From Sphingobacterium sp. UBA4616 (GTDB lineage: Bacteria > Bacteroidota > Bacteroidia > Sphingobacteriales > Sphingobacteriaceae): a stretch of DNA of 63,846 nt. Positions 1-8,829 of the stretch are shown one piece after another (positions within the stretch are counted from its first letter, which is position 1; each line of letters begins with the position of its first letter). The notes below the pieces were generated by a model. It saw only the letters and a list, made by a program, of their open reading frames with translations, was not told the DNA's origin and did not search any database. A program made the position numbers and the translations under genes. The DNA lies in contig DGIS01000025.1 of the NCBI GenBank assembly GCA_002386525.1, positions 296,166-360,011 of the forward strand, read 5' to 3'.

Positions 1-45
1 GCCTTTTTTTGTAACCGCTAAAACATAGATTGTATGGATTTAAAA

Positions 46-1293
46 TTACTTAACATAAGAATTTAAGAAAGTATTTAAGTCCATCTTCTTCGTTTCTTCG
101 CCCTCTTTCTCGCGAATCAAAACATTCCCGACGTGATCAGCATCTAGAAATAGTAGATTCGCTTTTAATATAATCTTTCCCTGTTCATCCAGCAATCCAA
201 TTTTACCATTTTCAGAGAACATCAGATAATTGTCCAAAAATTTACTGATGTTTTCTTTCTTATCGAGCAGAATTTTCCCTTCTTCTGTGACCAATCCAAA
301 ATTACCGTCTTTTTGGAATATGGCAATTTTTTGATTTGCTGGCGTCAGCCAGTCAAATCCTTCTTTATTTACCTTTCCCCCCTTCTTATCCAATAACCAA
401 AAATAATTATCTTTATCTGAAACAATGGCAGTTTGATCGTTAAAGTATGCTAAAGAGAAAAGAGAGCAAGGCAATACTTCTTCTCCTGCCGTGTTTTTTA
501 TACCATAATATTCATCATTGGTATTTTTATCCTTAACCATCGTCCATTTAAGTGATCTATCCAATGGAAAAGTGTCTTCAAATAAACCGACATCTTCTGC
601 CTGGCTATCATTATCTCCCCCGGAGATATCAATAACCTTCGCGTTTTTAGGCAATTGAAAGTCTGCAACAAAAGATGTATTGGCCACTTTTGTTGTTTCG
701 AAACCAAGCTCATTGCTTTCACCTAAAGACAATTTAAGCACACCACCAGGCAAATCATTTATAAATGGAAAGGCAGTCAAATAATAAGTCGGTACTGCTT
801 CCGAATACCAAACGGTTGCGATAGCCGAATCCGCATTGTTTTTAAAAAACAACTTTGCTTTTTTACAGGTAATGCCCGCTATTGATTCTATTTCGCCCAT
901 ATCTTGCAGCTGCACATAAGGGCCTTCGGATTCTTCCGGCTTTACACCAACAATCTTATACGATGGATGATATGCTTCAGCAGTGACGACATCATCTCCT
1001 GCTGAATACGAATACGTTTTTGCTAACTTTCGATTTAAAACAGCATGTGCCTTTTGATTCACTATAGTGGAAGAATAATCGGCATCAGCCAAAACCTCTA
1101 CATTCAGATAAGCCATTTTTCCTTTCAGAAATGGCTCATAAAACTCCTTTGCAAATTCTGGAACGTCATTTTCAAACTTTTCAGGCGACACTTCACCTTT
1201 AAAAACCAACTCCATCTGCCATTGCTTATCTTGCGCATAAGTTGTCGAAATTGATAATCCAAATAATAGTGCAACTTTGAGTAAATTATTCAT
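46..1293 (-). CDS. Secreted protein, DUF4412-like N-terminus plus degenerate WG-type repeats
   Basis: The start is placed at the ATG at 1293 because the protein then opens with a clean signal peptide (MNNLLKVALLFGLSIST..YAQ); a longer reading to 1335 adds 14 unlikely residues. The mature N-terminal half has features I associate with Bacteroidota DUF4412/GLPGLI-type proteins: an 'IAGITCKKA' segment, 'VWYSEAVPTYY' and a 'LPGG' turn. The C-terminal third holds about four units of the form YGI-x-N-x-x-GEEVLP / FGLVTEEGKILL / IGLLDEQGKIIL, which look like degenerate WG repeats. It probably sits in the periplasm or on the surface. No catalytic motif is visible and the function is unknown. The gene is monocistronic on the minus strand. 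Confidence 0.7.
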   Translation of the reverse strand: MNNLLKVALLFGLSISTTYAQDKQWQMELVFKGEVSPEKFENDVPEFAKEFYEPFLKGKMAYLNVEVLADADYSSTIVNQKAHAVLNRKLAKTYSYSAGDDVVTAEAYHPSYKIVGVKPEESEGPYVQLQDMGEIESIAGITCKKAKLFFKNNADSAIATVWYSEAVPTYYLTAFPFINDLPGGVLKLSLGESNELGFETTKVANTSFVADFQLPKNAKVIDISGGDNDSQAEDVGLFEDTFPLDRSLKWTMVKDKNTNDEYYGIKNTAGEEVLPCSLFSLAYFNDQTAIVSDKDNYFWLLDKKGGKVNKEGFDWLTPANQKIAIFQKDGNFGLVTEEGKILLDKKENISKFLDNYLMFSENGKIGLLDEQGKIILKANLLFLDADHVGNVLIREKEGEETKKMDLNTFLNSYVK

Positions 1294-1426
1294 AAGAATG
1301 TTAAATATGTAGCTAAATAACAAAAGACAGACCAAAAAGTCTATTTTTTTAAGCTATTTTTTTATTTAAGCGCTTTCTTGCTGTATATTCTAGTACAATA
1401 TTCACAAGATATTTAATAAAAAAGCA

Positions 1427-2503
1427 CTACAACTTTATCATCAATCTAGTTTTCACAGCTTCATCGCATGCCAAAGCGATTCGCAGACTGTTGATAGCAT
1501 CTTCCATTGAATCAGTAAGATCCAAATTCTCTAAAATTGCCCGCAGAAAGAATAGCTGCTCCCGATTACATAATTCTTGATGATCAGGCTCATCCGATAA
1601 GTTAATCCATTCATCGGCCTTCTTAAATTCATTGGCTGAATCTAAATCACTATAATGTATTCTTAGGCTTTCCGTTTGTGTGTGGGAGGCGACCGAATCC
1701 GATTTCCCCTCATCGCTGGCTTTGTTAGCGACAATGGAAACTGCACCATTTGGTCCAAAAACATCTTTTACAAAAAAAGCGTTCTGACTCACCATTGGCC
1801 CCCATCCGGCTTCGTACCATCCTACAGAACCGTCCTCAAAATGCAACTGAAGTTGCCCATAGTTATAGTTCCAAGCTGGAATCTCATCGGTTAATCGTGC
1901 ACCTATTGCAGATACATACAATGGTTTTGCGCCCACCATTTGACACATGACATCAATATAGTGGACCCCGCAATCAACAATGGGACTTAAACTAGACATT
2001 AAATTTTTATGCACATCCCACATATATCCATGACTCTGTTGATTGAGGTTCATACGCATAACAAGTGGCTTTCCCATCGTTTTAGAAATCTCGATGAACT
2101 TGATCCAGGATGGATGGTATCTCAAGATATAACCAACAACCAATTTTCTATCGTATTTTATTGCCGCATCCACTACCTGCTGTGCTGAAATTACGTTTTC
2201 AGCTATAGGCTTCTCGATAAAGACGTGAGCCCCAGCCTGAAAGGCTTTTATAGCATAATCTCTATGCGTATCTGGATAGGTGGCTATACACACGGCATCC
2301 GGTTTCGTTTCCTGAAGTGCCTGCTCATAAGACGAGAATAATTTATAGTTTCCTCCCAATTCTTCATTCAGCTTACCTTTGCTCTCTCCACGAGCTACTA
2401 GACCTACAATTTGAAAGCCATCTAAATCGTGATAAGCCCTTGCATGAGATGCGCCCATATTTCCACATCCAACAACTAATATTTTAACAACCTGTTGCAT
2501 CAT
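1427..2503 (-). CDS. Gfo/Idh/MocA-family NAD(P)-dependent oxidoreductase
   Basis: The protein has 358 residues. An N-terminal Rossmann fold carries the dinucleotide loop GCGNMG (12-17). The family EKP motif is at 97-99 (FIEKPIA); its Lys contacts substrate and cofactor. A DCGVHYID segment at 177-184 supplies the usual catalytic-region His. The C-terminal alpha/beta domain is normal in length. Family members oxidise or reduce sugars, inositols or cyclic alcohols; the substrate cannot be read from the sequence. No transporter or isomerase is adjacent. The next gene downstream in the other direction is a PAP2 phosphatase starting beyond 2518, so the two may be co-transcribed (15-bp gap, same strand). 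Confidence 0.85.
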   Translation of the reverse strand: MMQQVVKILVVGCGNMGASHARAYHDLDGFQIVGLVARGESKGKLNEELGGNYKLFSSYEQALQETKPDAVCIATYPDTHRDYAIKAFQAGAHVFIEKPIAENVISAQQVVDAAIKYDRKLVVGYILRYHPSWIKFIEISKTMGKPLVMRMNLNQQSHGYMWDVHKNLMSSLSPIVDCGVHYIDVMCQMVGAKPLYVSAIGARLTDEIPAWNYNYGQLQLHFEDGSVGWYEAGWGPMVSQNAFFVKDVFGPNGAVSIVANKASDEGKSDSVASHTQTESLRIHYSDLDSANEFKKADEWINLSDEPDHQELCNREQLFFLRAILENLDLTDSMEDAINSLRIALACDEAVKTRLMIKL

Positions 2504-2517
2504 TTTTTCTTTTTATA

Positions 2518-3108
2518 TTATCTCTTTAATCCATCTAAAGCGAATGCTGCTCCTGTTCCCAGTGCAGCACCAGCCAATACATCGGTGGGAAAATGTACGC
2601 CCAAATACATCCGTGAATAACCAACACTACTTGCCCATAAAAGGGATGGGGCGACGACGTACCACTTCGAATAGGCACGTGACAAAGCAGTTGCGGTAGC
2701 AAAAGCGGAAGACGTATGCCCAGAGGGAAAGGAATATCCACTGGCCGTACGAACCGATATGAAATTAGGATATTTTTTAAAAGGCCTACTGCGCTTAAAC
2801 AAATGTTTCAAACCCACATTCACCAAAGCAGTTACAGCCGTACTGCTAGCAACATACAAAGCATTCTGACGCATTATTTTATCATCATTGACTGCACCAG
2901 CAACCAGTAAACCGACGGGAACTGCAATCTGAACATAATTATTGATATCAGAAAGCACTTTAAATGTTTGTGTTTGAGGCACAGTCCTGGTTTCAGCAAT
3001 CGACTCCAATATCCGGATATCTAATGTAGAAGCAGGTATTTCCTGCGCTACAGCGCCGATATAGGAACAATTCAACCAGCAAACAAAAATAAAAACTAAT
3101 CTTTTCAT
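2518..3108 (-). CDS. PAP2-family (type 2) phosphatidic acid phosphatase-like protein
   Basis: The 196-residue protein has an N-terminal signal or anchor segment (MKRLVFIFVCWLNCSYIGAVAQ) and several hydrophobic stretches. All three PAP2 signature motifs are present: K101-x6-R108-P109, P128-S-G-H131 and S165-R166-x5-H172-x3-D176. These Arg/His residues form the phosphate pocket and the phospho-histidine nucleophile, so it should be catalytically competent. Likely substrates are lipid phosphates such as undecaprenyl pyrophosphate or phosphatidate, acting on the periplasmic face. It lies 15 bp upstream of the Gfo/Idh gene on the same strand and is probably co-transcribed with it. Confidence 0.85.
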   Translation of the reverse strand: MKRLVFIFVCWLNCSYIGAVAQEIPASTLDIRILESIAETRTVPQTQTFKVLSDINNYVQIAVPVGLLVAGAVNDDKIMRQNALYVASSTAVTALVNVGLKHLFKRSRPFKKYPNFISVRTASGYSFPSGHTSSAFATATALSRAYSKWYVVAPSLLWASSVGYSRMYLGVHFPTDVLAGAALGTGAAFALDGLKR

Positions 3109-3387
3109 CCAGTAAATAATCTCTCTATTTATAATTTCTTCACCCCTTAAAAATAAGGAAATTTATGTGAGTTGTCACCTTATTAAAGACGTTTAAATTT
3201 GAATCAAACTCATTACTGGTCTGTAAAGTATACGAAACAGTATGCTCCAAGCTATCAAATCAGTATTGTCATACGCCCAGATTTGGCATGTAGTCTACAC
3301 TCGCCATATTTTCCACTTATTTTTGTATCCAAATTAGAATCCGCTTAATAATAAGCCTGTTTAGATGACAATTTTAAAATGATGGCC

Positions 3388-3418
3388 TTGGATTTCCAAT
3401 TAATTTACTATACATTTG
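3388..3418 (+). promoter_or_regulatory. Promoter of the his leader/operon (TTG-N20-TACATTTG)
   Basis: TTG at 3388-3390, then exactly 20 bases, then TACATTTG at 3411-3418. This matches the Bacteroidota primary-sigma consensus (-33 TTG, -7 TAnnTTTG). Transcription would start near 3425, about 15 bases before the leader peptide ATG and about 155 bases before hisG. Confidence 0.7.
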
Positions 3419-3439
3419 CTTACAGTTATTAATACAAAC

Positions 3440-3505
3440 ATGGTTTATACTTACGTACATCATTTTCATTTCCATCATCGCCGTTGTGGCGATATGTTAA
3501 TTTAA
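3440..3505 (+). CDS. hisL: Histidine-rich leader peptide of the his operon (predicted attenuator)
   Basis: A 21-codon reading frame starts at ATG 3440 and stops at TAA 3503-3505. It begins MVYTYVHHFHFHHRR and carries five His codons in a span of seven residues (positions 7, 8, 10, 12, 13), directly upstream of hisG. Such His runs are the hallmark of ribosome-mediated attenuation leaders. A perfect 6-bp hairpin (ATCGCC / GGCGAT, 3477-3482 and 3488-3493) starts inside the last His codon, so a ribosome stalled on His codons would cover it. A second possible pairing is TACGTA at 3452-3457 with TACGTA at 3514-3519. No classical T-tract terminator is visible, so the exact mechanism is inferred. Confidence 0.75.
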   Translation: MVYTYVHHFHFHHRRCGDMLI

Positions 3506-3581
3506 TGTGTTCTTACGTAGAATACCTTCCCTCTTGTTTGATTTCTTATTATTAATAATTTACTGCTAACATTATAAAGCG

Positions 3582-4433
3582 TTGAAAAATCTTAAAATTG
3601 CTATCCAAAAATCGGGTAGGTTAAACGAAAAATCTGTTCAATTACTGAAAAACTGTGGTTTAGACTTCGAGAACTACAAGAGCTCTTTAATTACCACTGT
3701 GGGAAATTTTCCATTGGAAATATTGTTTTTGAGAGACGATGATATTCCGGGTTATGTAGAACAAGGCATAGCCGATCTTGGTATCGTCGGTGAAAACATC
3801 ATTGATGAGACTGAATCCCAAGTAGAATACATCAAGAGGCTCGGTTTTGGAAAATGCACATTGAAATTAGCTATCCCCAAAGATAGTAGCATTCAGGACA
3901 TTAAAGACCTTAATGGTAAAGCAATCGCGACCTCTTATCCAAATATCCTCAAGAACTTTCTAAACGAGTACAATATTAATGCAGACATCCGTTTGATCTC
4001 TGGCTCCGTTGAGATTTCTCCCGGCTTGGGCCTTAGTGATGCAATCTGTGATATCGTATCTACGGGTGGAACGTTAAAAAGCAATGGTTTGAAACCTTTT
4101 GCTGATGTGAAGAATTCAGAAGCCATTTTGGTGGGAAGAAAAGGATTAGAGGGTAATGAAGTTTTGACTGAATTAGTACAACGCATCGAATCTGTTCTTT
4201 TAGCAAAAGAAACCAAATATGTGGTATTGAATGTCGAAAAGAAGAATTTGCCAGCTATTACTTCTTTACTCCACGGCGTTAAGAGCCCTACGGTTGTTCC
4301 ACTTGCAGAAGAAGGCTGGGTAGCCGTACATACCGTTATCACCGAAGATGACTTTTGGGATAAGATCAACAAATTAAAAGCTGAAGGTGCCCAAGGTATC
4401 GTTGTGATGCCCGTTGAAAAAATCATTCTTTAA
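3582..4433 (+). CDS. hisG: ATP phosphoribosyltransferase, long form (HisG)
   Basis: This is the first committed step of histidine synthesis: ATP plus PRPP gives phosphoribosyl-ATP. The 283-residue length is that of the long HisG form with a C-terminal allosteric ACT-like domain (about 205-283) that needs no HisZ. The PRPP-binding loop DIVSTGGTL lies at 157-165, and the opening LKIAIQKSGRLNEKS is typical. The start codon is TTG at 3582: the only in-frame codons between it and the upstream stop at 3567-3569 are CAT, TAT, AAA and GCG, so no ATG is possible. It lies 76 bp after the leader peptide and 21 bp before hisD. It is probably controlled by the leader and by histidine feedback. Confidence 0.95.
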   Translation: MKNLKIAIQKSGRLNEKSVQLLKNCGLDFENYKSSLITTVGNFPLEILFLRDDDIPGYVEQGIADLGIVGENIIDETESQVEYIKRLGFGKCTLKLAIPKDSSIQDIKDLNGKAIATSYPNILKNFLNEYNINADIRLISGSVEISPGLGLSDAICDIVSTGGTLKSNGLKPFADVKNSEAILVGRKGLEGNEVLTELVQRIESVLLAKETKYVVLNVEKKNLPAITSLLHGVKSPTVVPLAEEGWVAVHTVITEDDFWDKINKLKAEGAQGIVVMPVEKIIL

Positions 4434-4454
4434 ACTTGATGCACTTATACAACC

Positions 4455-5741
4455 ATGTTAAAAAAATATGATTACAAGACGTTAGGAAAATCCGAAATTC
4501 AACAACTGGTTGCCAGGAACACGGATCCGAACAATGCGATACAAGAGGTTGTCCAGGAAATTATTCAACAGGTATGCCAGCAAGGAGATGTCGTGTTACG
4601 CGAATATGCTGCTAAATTTGACAATGTTGAACTCGAGCGACTGTATTTGGACGAGGACGATATCGATGCGTTAGCATCTACCATAGACCGTGATCAGCAA
4701 AGAGCACTGGAAATTGCTTTTCAAAATATTCATAAGTTCCATAGTACGCAATTAAAAAGAGAACGCACTGTTGAAACCATGCCCGGCGTAAAATGCTGGC
4801 GGGAGGTGCGCCCTATTGAAAAAGTCGGTCTCTATATCCCTGGAGGATCAGCGGTCTTACCTAGCACACTTTTAATGCTTGGTATTCCCGCAAGAATAGC
4901 TGGGTGCAAAGAAATTGTCGTTTGTTCTCCCCCCCAATCCAACGGAAAAATTAATGGGTTTGTCGCTTTTTGTTTAAAATTACTGAAGATAAATAGAATA
5001 TACTTGGTTGGAGGTGCTCAGGCTGTTGCTGCTATGGGATTTGGAACACAGACAATACCCAAAGTCGATAAGATTTTTGGCCCTGGAAATCAATTTGTCA
5101 CAAAGGCAAAATCCATTATACAGGGTCTGGCAAATGTTAGCATAGATATGCCTGCCGGCCCATCCGAAGTATTAGTCGTCGCTGATGACTCGGCTAATCC
5201 GGCTTTTATTGCCGCCGATCTTTTGGCACAAGCCGAACACGGCGTCGACAGCCAAGCTGTCTTGGTTGCAACTTCTACGGCTATAGTTGATGCGGTCAAC
5301 ACAGAACTGGCAGCCCAATTGGCGGTCTTACCGCGCAAGGAACTTGCTGCAAAAGCTATTGACAATTCTTATGCGGTAACTGTTGATAACCTTCATGAAG
5401 CGCTACAATTTTCAAATGATTACGCTCCGGAACACCTTATTTTGGAAACGGACCAATGGGAGTCTATAACACGCTATATCAGTAACGCTGGTTCAGTATT
5501 TTTAGGACACTTAACCCCGGAAAGCGCGGGTGATTATGCTTCGGGTACTAATCATACGCTGCCTACATCGGGATATGCACGCTCCTACTCGGGCGTATCG
5601 GTGGATTCTTTTGTAAAAAAAGTTACTTTCCAACATATTAGCGAAACTGGGCTCCAACACCTTGGGACTGTAGTTGAAATACTCGCTGAACTTGAAGGTT
5701 TGCAGGCGCATAAAAATGCGATTTCCATTCGAAAAAAATGA
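4455..5741 (+). CDS. hisD: Histidinol dehydrogenase (HisD)
   Basis: HisD catalyses the last two steps of histidine synthesis, oxidising L-histidinol to histidine with two NAD+, in a zinc-dependent homodimer. The 428-residue length is normal. Recognisable blocks are VGLYIPGGSAVLPSTLLM, VGGAQAVAAMGFGT, FGPGNQFVTKAK, DMPAGPSEVLV, LAQAEHG (zinc/catalytic region), NAGSVFLG and DYASGTNHTLPT. It follows hisG by 21 bp and is closed by a strong terminator. The remaining his genes (hisC, B, H, A, F, I) do not follow, so this operon contains only the first and last enzymes. Confidence 0.95.
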   Translation: MLKKYDYKTLGKSEIQQLVARNTDPNNAIQEVVQEIIQQVCQQGDVVLREYAAKFDNVELERLYLDEDDIDALASTIDRDQQRALEIAFQNIHKFHSTQLKRERTVETMPGVKCWREVRPIEKVGLYIPGGSAVLPSTLLMLGIPARIAGCKEIVVCSPPQSNGKINGFVAFCLKLLKINRIYLVGGAQAVAAMGFGTQTIPKVDKIFGPGNQFVTKAKSIIQGLANVSIDMPAGPSEVLVVADDSANPAFIAADLLAQAEHGVDSQAVLVATSTAIVDAVNTELAAQLAVLPRKELAAKAIDNSYAVTVDNLHEALQFSNDYAPEHLILETDQWESITRYISNAGSVFLGHLTPESAGDYASGTNHTLPTSGYARSYSGVSVDSFVKKVTFQHISETGLQHLGTVVEILAELEGLQAHKNAISIRKK

Positions 5742-5762
5742 TAAAACATAGACCGTTTAAAT

Positions 5763-5799
5763 CACAAAAAGGGCTTTACAATGTAAAGCCCTTTTTGTG
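5763..5799. terminator. Bidirectional intrinsic terminator (hisD / YARHG gene)
   Basis: A perfect 16-bp inverted repeat at 5763-5778 and 5784-5799 with a 5-base loop has a GGGC core flanked by A-run and T-run. It sits between the convergent hisD and the minus-strand YARHG gene and can serve both. Confidence 0.9.
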
Positions 5800-5838
5800 A
5801 AATTGATCTTTCGAATGTTTCGGAATGGATTTTATACC

Positions 5839-6752
5839 TTATCTTCCAAAGGTGTCATAATTATCCGTTGCATATTTTTCAAATCTCGTCAATAAAGCGA
5901 TATTATCTTTTTCCAATGGACTCAAATCTGCATTCACATCTTTTGAAATAGGCACATACCAGTCTACAGGCTCAAAAAATTGGCGAATGCTTGGTTTAGT
6001 AAACGCATAGCCATGTCGGGCAAAAATCGTATTCCGAATAATCTCCAGATCCAATTTCTTAAGATTTTTCAGGTCTTTCTCGGTCAACTTTTGTTTAGAT
6101 GCATTGACCGTAAAAACTGCAGGGGATGCCGACCTATAATATTGTATAACGTATGTATAAGTTGAATCTCCATCTACATCGGTTTCCTCTTTTCTCTTTT
6201 CGTTAATCCAGTCAACCAAAGTCCCATTTTCCTCATCCTGATTTTTCAGCATCAGATTAGGATTATATGCGAATTGCTTTTCAACAGTTTGAAACTTCGT
6301 TTTTTTATCTTTACCCCTGGATCGTAGGCAGTCCAACTGCCAATTAACGTATCATGATTAAGCTTAATTTCAAAACGGCCATCGGACTTTTTATCGCCGG
6401 GCTCATCCAACAATAGCCGAAAGTCACTACCGTTTTCTTCCAGCTTTCCCACAAAAGAACGCAGATTTCCTTTCACCACATTCTGTCCGAATACACGCCC
6501 CTTATCTGTGATTTTTTTTATGGTCAAATTTATCTTTGGAGAATAATCTGTAATTGGCAAACCGTCCCCTTCTTCCAGTGTATTTTCATCAACTACAAAT
6601 TCTCCCACCCAGTTGCCGTATAGTTCCTGATGTGCCTCATGCTCAACAAAAACGCTATCTTTTGTTCCGGGGGCTTCATTCTTTCTGCCTCTCCCTTCCT
6701 TACATCCTACAATGACCACAAGCAATAACACTAAACAAATATTTCTCTTCAT
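5839..6752 (-). pseudogene. YARHG-domain lipoprotein, split by a one-base frameshift
   Basis: Two overlapping frames form one protein. The first runs from ATG 6752 with a lipoprotein signal (MKRNICLVLLLVVIVGC, Cys17) through a beta-rich domain to ..KRSFKLLK, then goes out of frame and stops at 6252. The second frame continues ..QFAYNPNLML and ends in a clear YARHG domain (EIIRNTIFARHGYAF..FF..WY) at 5839. Adding one A to the AAAA run at 6278-6281 (TTTT on the plus strand) restores one continuous frame of about 304 residues, reading LLKKQFAYNPNLML through the join. The start overlaps the stop of the upstream DUF2306 gene by ATGA. It could be a true mutation, a phase-variable A-run or a sequencing error. 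Confidence 0.75.
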
Positions 6753-7390
6753 AATTTTTGATTTTTTTGATAAATAATAAATTCCGCCAATAACAAATTT
6801 GGTATCCATCCCAGCCATGCGATAATCTGGTAGACGTCCATTGGATTGGGCTGGAACAAATAGACTAAAGCCAGTTTCCAAAAACGTAGTGTCAGTGCAG
6901 AACAGGTTAATGCAAAGCTACGGATCATAAAATCGTGGTGTTTATTAAATTTTCTCTGACGCGCAAAATGAACTGCCTGGTAGGTAAAATAAAACCATCC
7001 CAATCCCAGTAATTCAAATGCAATAATAGATGTTATCCCACCATTCGCAACCAAACCAATCAGTAATCCTGAAGGAGCGGCGCAAACCAAAATGGCGTAT
7101 ACATACAAATATCCTATACTTCTATGTAATCGCGGATATTTATTCAATAGGTAATTACTAAACTGGGTGAAGCCAGCCGGCAGCGCGAAGATGGCAGTAC
7201 AGACATGGACATAAAAGACGTAGCGATACCACCAAAGTTCTTCTATTTCAGTTTGCTTGATCAGTAATAAGTTAGCATCCAGCTCAAACCCACGGTAGCG
7301 CAGTGTAATCTCTACCATTAGCATACAGCTATAGGCAAAAGTTAAAAGCCAAAATCCCTGCAGTATCGAAAATTGAGCTTTTTTAAACAT
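6749..7390 (-). CDS. DUF2306-family integral membrane protein
   Basis: The 213-residue protein has about six hydrophobic segments. The layout fits DUF2306: a tryptophan/tyrosine-rich segment ELWWYRYVFYVHVCTAIFAL, the PRLHRSIGYLYVYAIL helix and KHHDFMIRSFALT near the C-terminus, with conserved His residues that could bind a cofactor. The function of the family is not established. The gene sits 9 bp after the permease gene and overlaps the lipoprotein gene by 4 bp (ATGA), so the three form one operon with translational coupling. Confidence 0.75.
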   Translation of the reverse strand: MFKKAQFSILQGFWLLTFAYSCMLMVEITLRYRGFELDANLLLIKQTEIEELWWYRYVFYVHVCTAIFALPAGFTQFSNYLLNKYPRLHRSIGYLYVYAILVCAAPSGLLIGLVANGGITSIIAFELLGLGWFYFTYQAVHFARQRKFNKHHDFMIRSFALTCSALTLRFWKLALVYLFQPNPMDVYQIIAWLGWIPNLLLAEFIIYQKNQKL

Positions 7391-7399
7391 ATCTTCTCT

Positions 7400-8644
7400 T
7401 TAATTGCTTCGGATAGCTTCCACGGGATCCAATCGAGAAGCCATTAAAGCAGGAACAATGCCGGATATTAGCCCGATAAAAGTAGAGAGTGAAATTGTCA
7501 GGATAACCATTTTCAAACTAACGACGATAGCAACACCAGTCGCAGCCTGCACAAGAAATGCTAAAAAATAAACAACGATCAGACCTATTCCTCCCCCCAA
7601 GAGGCAGAGCACGATAGATTCTATTAAAAACTGAGAAAGGATAAAGAAATTTTTGGCTCCCAGCGCCTTTTGAATTCCGATGATGTGTGTACGCTCCTTA
7701 ACGCTGACAAACATGATATTGGCAATACCGAAACCACCGACTAGGATTGAAAAAATACCAATCGAAAAACCCGCAAGATTAATTATTCCAAAAAGCTGAT
7801 CCAGTGCACCTGTAATCATTGTTGTCTGATTAATAGAAAAATTTTCCTCCCGTTGAGGAGATATACGACGAATTGAACGCATAAGTGTCTTTGCTTCACT
7901 CTCTGCTTCAGCCAGCGTATAGTTCGGTTTAATTACCATCGCTATACTTGGTGAAAAATTATCATAATTGACCAAATTCCTCGCGAGCTCAAATGGAATA
8001 AAGGCGGTATCATCAGGTGAGGTATTGATTAATACACCATTTCCTTCTTTCTTTAACACTCCAATAACTTGAATTTTTCGGCCTAGCATGTTGATATATT
8101 TACCAACCGGTTCATCATTAGGAAAAAGTCCTTCCGCTATATTGGCCCCCAATACAGTCACGAGGGCGCCCCCCCTCGATTCACTTTCGGCAAAGTAACG
8201 GCCATCTACGATATTTAAATTTTGAATATATAGGTTTTCATAGGTCGCGGCATTAACCGATGAGCCCTGTGCAGAATTACTTTTATATTTTATTGTCGTA
8301 TTGCCAATATTGATCATATAAGCCATATATTCAGCAGTCGTCATTCGGCTTTTTAAATCCAAGTAATTATTATATGTGGGTTCCGGTCTATTCAAGTACT
8401 TCCACCAGGGGAAATTTGGTCCTCCATCCCAAGGCCATTTTTCTATGTAGAGAGTTTTGCTTCCTATCTTCTTTACTGACTCCTCGATATTATTTCGAAG
8501 TGTATCTACAGCGGAGAATACGCCAATAATCGTAAAAATACCAATGGTCACACCCAACAGCGACAGTAAGGTGCGTGTACGATTGTCTTTTAATGCCGAA
8601 AAAGCAAACTGACAACTCTCCAATATCAATCTAAAGAATAGCAT
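7400..8644 (-). CDS. ABC transporter permease, FtsX/MacB type
   Basis: The protein has about 414 residues from the ATG at 8644; a TTG reading to 8665 is less likely. It shows the MacB-type order: TM1 (TRTLLSLLGVTIGIFTIIGVF), a periplasmic MacB-like core domain of about 220 residues containing VTVLGANIAEGLFPNDEPVGK, then three C-terminal TM segments of the FtsX domain with GGFGIANIMFVSVKERTHIIG and a PVEAIR end. Such permeases work with an ATPase to move lipoproteins or peptides or to pass force across the membrane. No ATPase gene is adjacent, so it must use one encoded elsewhere. It heads the operon with the DUF2306 and YARHG genes and is divergent from queA. Confidence 0.88.
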   Translation of the reverse strand: MLFFRLILESCQFAFSALKDNRTRTLLSLLGVTIGIFTIIGVFSAVDTLRNNIEESVKKIGSKTLYIEKWPWDGGPNFPWWKYLNRPEPTYNNYLDLKSRMTTAEYMAYMINIGNTTIKYKSNSAQGSSVNAATYENLYIQNLNIVDGRYFAESESRGGALVTVLGANIAEGLFPNDEPVGKYINMLGRKIQVIGVLKKEGNGVLINTSPDDTAFIPFELARNLVNYDNFSPSIAMVIKPNYTLAEAESEAKTLMRSIRRISPQREENFSINQTTMITGALDQLFGIINLAGFSIGIFSILVGGFGIANIMFVSVKERTHIIGIQKALGAKNFFILSQFLIESIVLCLLGGGIGLIVVYFLAFLVQAATGVAIVVSLKMVILTISLSTFIGLISGIVPALMASRLDPVEAIRSN

Positions 8645-8746
8645 AATTTGTATTCTAAAATACAATATAGTTTTGATTTAATGTCAAAATCGTTAAAAAT
8701 ATCTACATAAATTAGAATTACCGCCCTTCTATACCCAAAAAAGTTA

Positions 8747-8754
8747 TAACTTTG
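8747..8754 (+). promoter_or_regulatory. Possible -7 promoter box for queA
   Basis: TAACTTTG matches TAnnTTTG about 75 bases upstream of the queA ATG. No clear TTG is present at the expected -33 distance, so support is moderate. Confidence 0.4.
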
Positions 8755-8829
8755 TATGCTTTTTGCAACCTAATATTTGGTGCACTGTAATGCACTAAAA
8801 GGTAGACATTAAAATATATATCATTAAAG

